Shown: one piece after another, positions 62,168 through 64,000 of the stretch
Numbering within the stretch: the stretch's first letter is position 1
How the letters are laid out: every line of letters starts with the position of its first letter
Assembly: GCA_917880885.1 (NCBI GenBank)
Contig: OU862933.1
Coordinates: 12,677,679-12,741,678 of the forward strand
From: Limnephilus marmoratus
Taxonomy: Eukaryota; Arthropoda; Insecta; Trichoptera; Limnephilidae
DNA: 64,000 nt
Direction of reading: 5' to 3'
The notes under the pieces: generated by a model
Seen by the model: the letters and a program-made list of their open reading frames with translations, nothing else
The model's database searches: none
What the model was told of the DNA's origin: nothing
Translations under genes and position numbers: made by a program

Positions 62168-62350
62168 GGCTGGACAGTATTTGAAATACTTGTAATTGAA
62201 ATACGTATTTGAAATACAAATACGTATTTTGTATTTGTATTTCAATTACTTCCTAAAAATGTATTTTGTAATTGGTATTTCAATTACCTGCTGCTGAGGT
62301 ATTTTGTAATTTGCATTTCAAATACTTATGGCTTCAAAATACATTTTCAA
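62168..62350 (+). repeat. hAT-like terminus with GTATTTGAAATAC words
   Basis: CAGGGCTGGACAGTATTTGA followed by repeated GAAATAC/GTATTTC in both orientations. CAGGGNTGG starts are common in hAT elements. The other end was not found. Confidence 0.4.
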
Positions 62351-62740
62351 ATACATTTAACAATCTTAATAACGATAATGTAAAATAAACTGACATAAAT
62401 AATACATAGAGTAAAAACACTAGAAACCTGTACTATTGTCCTGTGCTATAGCACTCTTACTAATGATTATTTGTAGTCCTCTTATCATTGCTTCATATTG
62501 TACTGTACATTTTTTTTTGTCATGCTAGTTATTATTATTATCCTGTGCTAGCACCATTATTGTAAATTTTGTATCATATTATATTATACTTGTCATTGCT
62601 TTGTATTGTACATTTTTGTATCATAGTATTAGATAGAGCACTATAGGAATAATTTGACTGAATACTAGATTATTTTTAAGTTAATTACTGTAGAGCGAAC
62701 TTGAAATGAAATAACACAAAACTGCGCTATACAAATGTCT

Positions 62741-63385
62741 TTTATGTATATAAAAATGAATCCTTGTTTCCCTTGGTCACGCCATAACTTCAGAACGACT
62801 TTACCTATTTCATTCATTTTTTTTAAATTTTCTAATACTTTGTAGGAGGTTCTTACGGAAAGATAAATAAAGAAAATTTCGCGGAAAATTGGATAATTTC
62901 AGAAAACTTAACGACTATTTTAACTTCGCACGTTTGACAGTTCGCGCATATGATGAAATTGAATTTAGCAGGCAGCTGTTTTTTTTTAACAAAAGAATTA
63001 TCTATGGATATTTCAAAATATAGATATATTAAATAGGTACCTACCTATGTTTGGTACCAGATTTGATTGGTTGTTCTTATAATATGCAAAAATTAATATT
63101 TGTAATATGTGAAAAATTAAAATTTGAATAAAAAATTGTAATAGCTGGCACGCGAGTTGTTTGAAAACTGAATGTACTGGGACTGAATATATGAAACGCG
63201 GGAGGGAGGTTGGCAGGACGGGGGAGCGGAAGAGGGTAGAGGGTAGGCGGGGAAGGTGGAAGGGGAACGCGGGAGGGGATGGAAACGCGGGAGGGGAACG
63301 GGGACGCACGGGAAAGGACATGCAGAGAGAAAATTTTTATTTCTTTGAATATGGCATTGCAACGCATGCCGGGAACCAGCTAGTG
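62741..63385 (+). mobile_element. HINE/Helentron-like element H4
   Basis: TATATAAAAATGAATCCTTG, CGCCATAACTTCAGAACGAC, a purine-rich section (63195-63330) and the end GGCATTGCAACGCATGCCGG with CAGCTAGT. GGCAT...ATGCC can form a hairpin just before the 3' end. Confidence 0.6.
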
Positions 63386-63780
63386 TTATTATAATAATTA
63401 TTATTATTATCTAACACCTAAGTCCTGTACCACAAAAATTTACAAGTGGAGCGGAGACGAGACGTGTCTTCTGAGCAATATTTTTATTTTTTTTTATTTA
63501 AGTTTTTATTCCAGCAGGGCTGGGAGGGTAGTGCAATCCCAGTCTGCCATATTACATAAAGTATAGTATAATATATTTTACAGAGTAAATAAAAATCTAA
63601 AATAAATAAAATATGATAGCGTATTAGGTTAGGTACCTAACGAAAGCAAAAAATTAAAATAAAATTCGAACATAAGTAATAATAATAATAAAAATTAATC
63701 ACAAAATTAAAAACAAAATAAAATTAAACAAAAATTAAACCGAAATTAAAATTTTAAAAAAGAAATATTAGTTTTTTTTT
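63386..63780. other. A/T-rich stretch, probable LINE 3'UTR
   Basis: Long A-rich and poly-T runs directly downstream (minus strand) of the R1-like fragment. Confidence 0.35.
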
Positions 63781-63794
63781 TTTTTTATCGTCCA

Positions 63795-63998
63795 TCACGG
63801 AGGTCGCCTCATCATTTGCATCCATCGCTCATTCAGTGGGGAGCTGAGCCACCCGGATGCAGCCACGACAATGATGTTGTTTGATTTCAGTGTCCTGCTC
63901 CAGAAGCTGGCTAGCCGGTGGCGAAGTAATGCTGGGAATGAGTGCACCCTCCCTTCGGTGAACATCGTGGAGGCGCTGCAGAACCTCGGTAGTTGCAT
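63795..63998 (-). pseudogene. R1-like non-LTR ORF2 C-terminal fragment, runs off the window
   Basis: The minus strand reads LPRFCSASTMFTEGRVHSFP, ALLRHRLASFWSRTLKSNNI and ERWMQM, then stops. LPxxxxxF(T/V)xxxVxxFxALLRxRxAxxxxRxxxSxNxI is the usual C-terminal pattern of R1/I-group elements. The upstream part lies beyond 64000, so it may be intact outside the window. Confidence 0.55.
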
Positions 63999-64000
63999 AA

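Overview
This is eukaryotic, AT-rich, intron- and transposon-laden DNA from an insect. Lepidoptera is the most likely order: the dispersed repeat starting AAACGACTTCAAAAAGGAGG, the abundant GTAGGTAGGTAC-type words and the HINE/DINE-like elements ending in GCTAGT all look lepidopteran. That is an inference, because no marker gene is present. There are no bacterial genes, CRISPR arrays or rRNA genes.

One host gene could be rebuilt exon by exon on the minus strand. It is an MBOAT7-type lysophospholipid (lysophosphatidylinositol) acyltransferase. Seven coding exons run from the ATG at 48108 down to the stop at 5730, about 42.4 kb. Every junction is GT-AG, every phase matches, and the product is 481 residues with the MBOAT Asn (N332) and His (H368) present. 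The coding sequence is only 1446 nt; the introns (0.84 to 18.1 kb) are filled with transposable elements. An AT-rich flank lies upstream of 48.1 kb, with a GC/CpG-rich segment at 55.35-55.65 kb that carries a perfect heat-shock-element motif. Downstream of 5.7 kb are a ~120-bp minisatellite and nested transposons.

The rest is almost entirely mobile DNA. (1) Five copies of one MITE family (A-E; 431 bp in three copies) each have a perfect 8-bp target duplication and are built from two facing arrays of the word TAATATCTACAG. (2) A complete but internally deleted BEL/Pao LTR element (42823-46075) has a 5-bp target duplication, a tRNA-Tyr primer site and an intact 644-residue Gag-protease ORF, but no reverse transcriptase or integrase. 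(3) Dead pieces of at least five non-LTR retrotransposon lineages are present (CR1/Jockey-group, CR1/L2-like, RTE-like, R1-like), plus short LINE-related and tRNA-headed SINE families. (4) Many non-autonomous DNA transposons have identifiable target duplications: TWA (PIF/Harbinger type), TA (Tc1/mariner/pogo type), TTAA, and 8 bp (hAT type). (5) There are transposase relics of Tc1/mariner, Harbinger and hAT type. (6) Helentron/HINE-like elements carry long purine-only tracts. (7) There is a ~1.1-kb imperfect palindrome at 15.2-16.4 kb.

Layout: 1-3 kb nested LINE and MITEs; 4.9-5.4 kb minisatellite; 5.7-9 kb exons 7, 6 and 5 with a mariner relic; 9-14.6 kb TIR element and CR1/L2-like LINE; 14.6-16.5 kb palindrome; 17-22.5 kb dense MITE/SINE block; 23.2-26.4 kb LINE split by a hAT relic; 27 kb exon 4; 28-33 kb HINEs and hAT/mariner MITEs; 33-37 kb Harbinger ORF and fold-back repeats; 37.1-37.2 kb exon 3; 38-42 kb MITEs and exon 2; 42.8-46.6 kb BEL element; 47.9-48.1 kb exon 1; 48.1-64 kb upstream DNA with SINEs, TIR elements and LINE tails.
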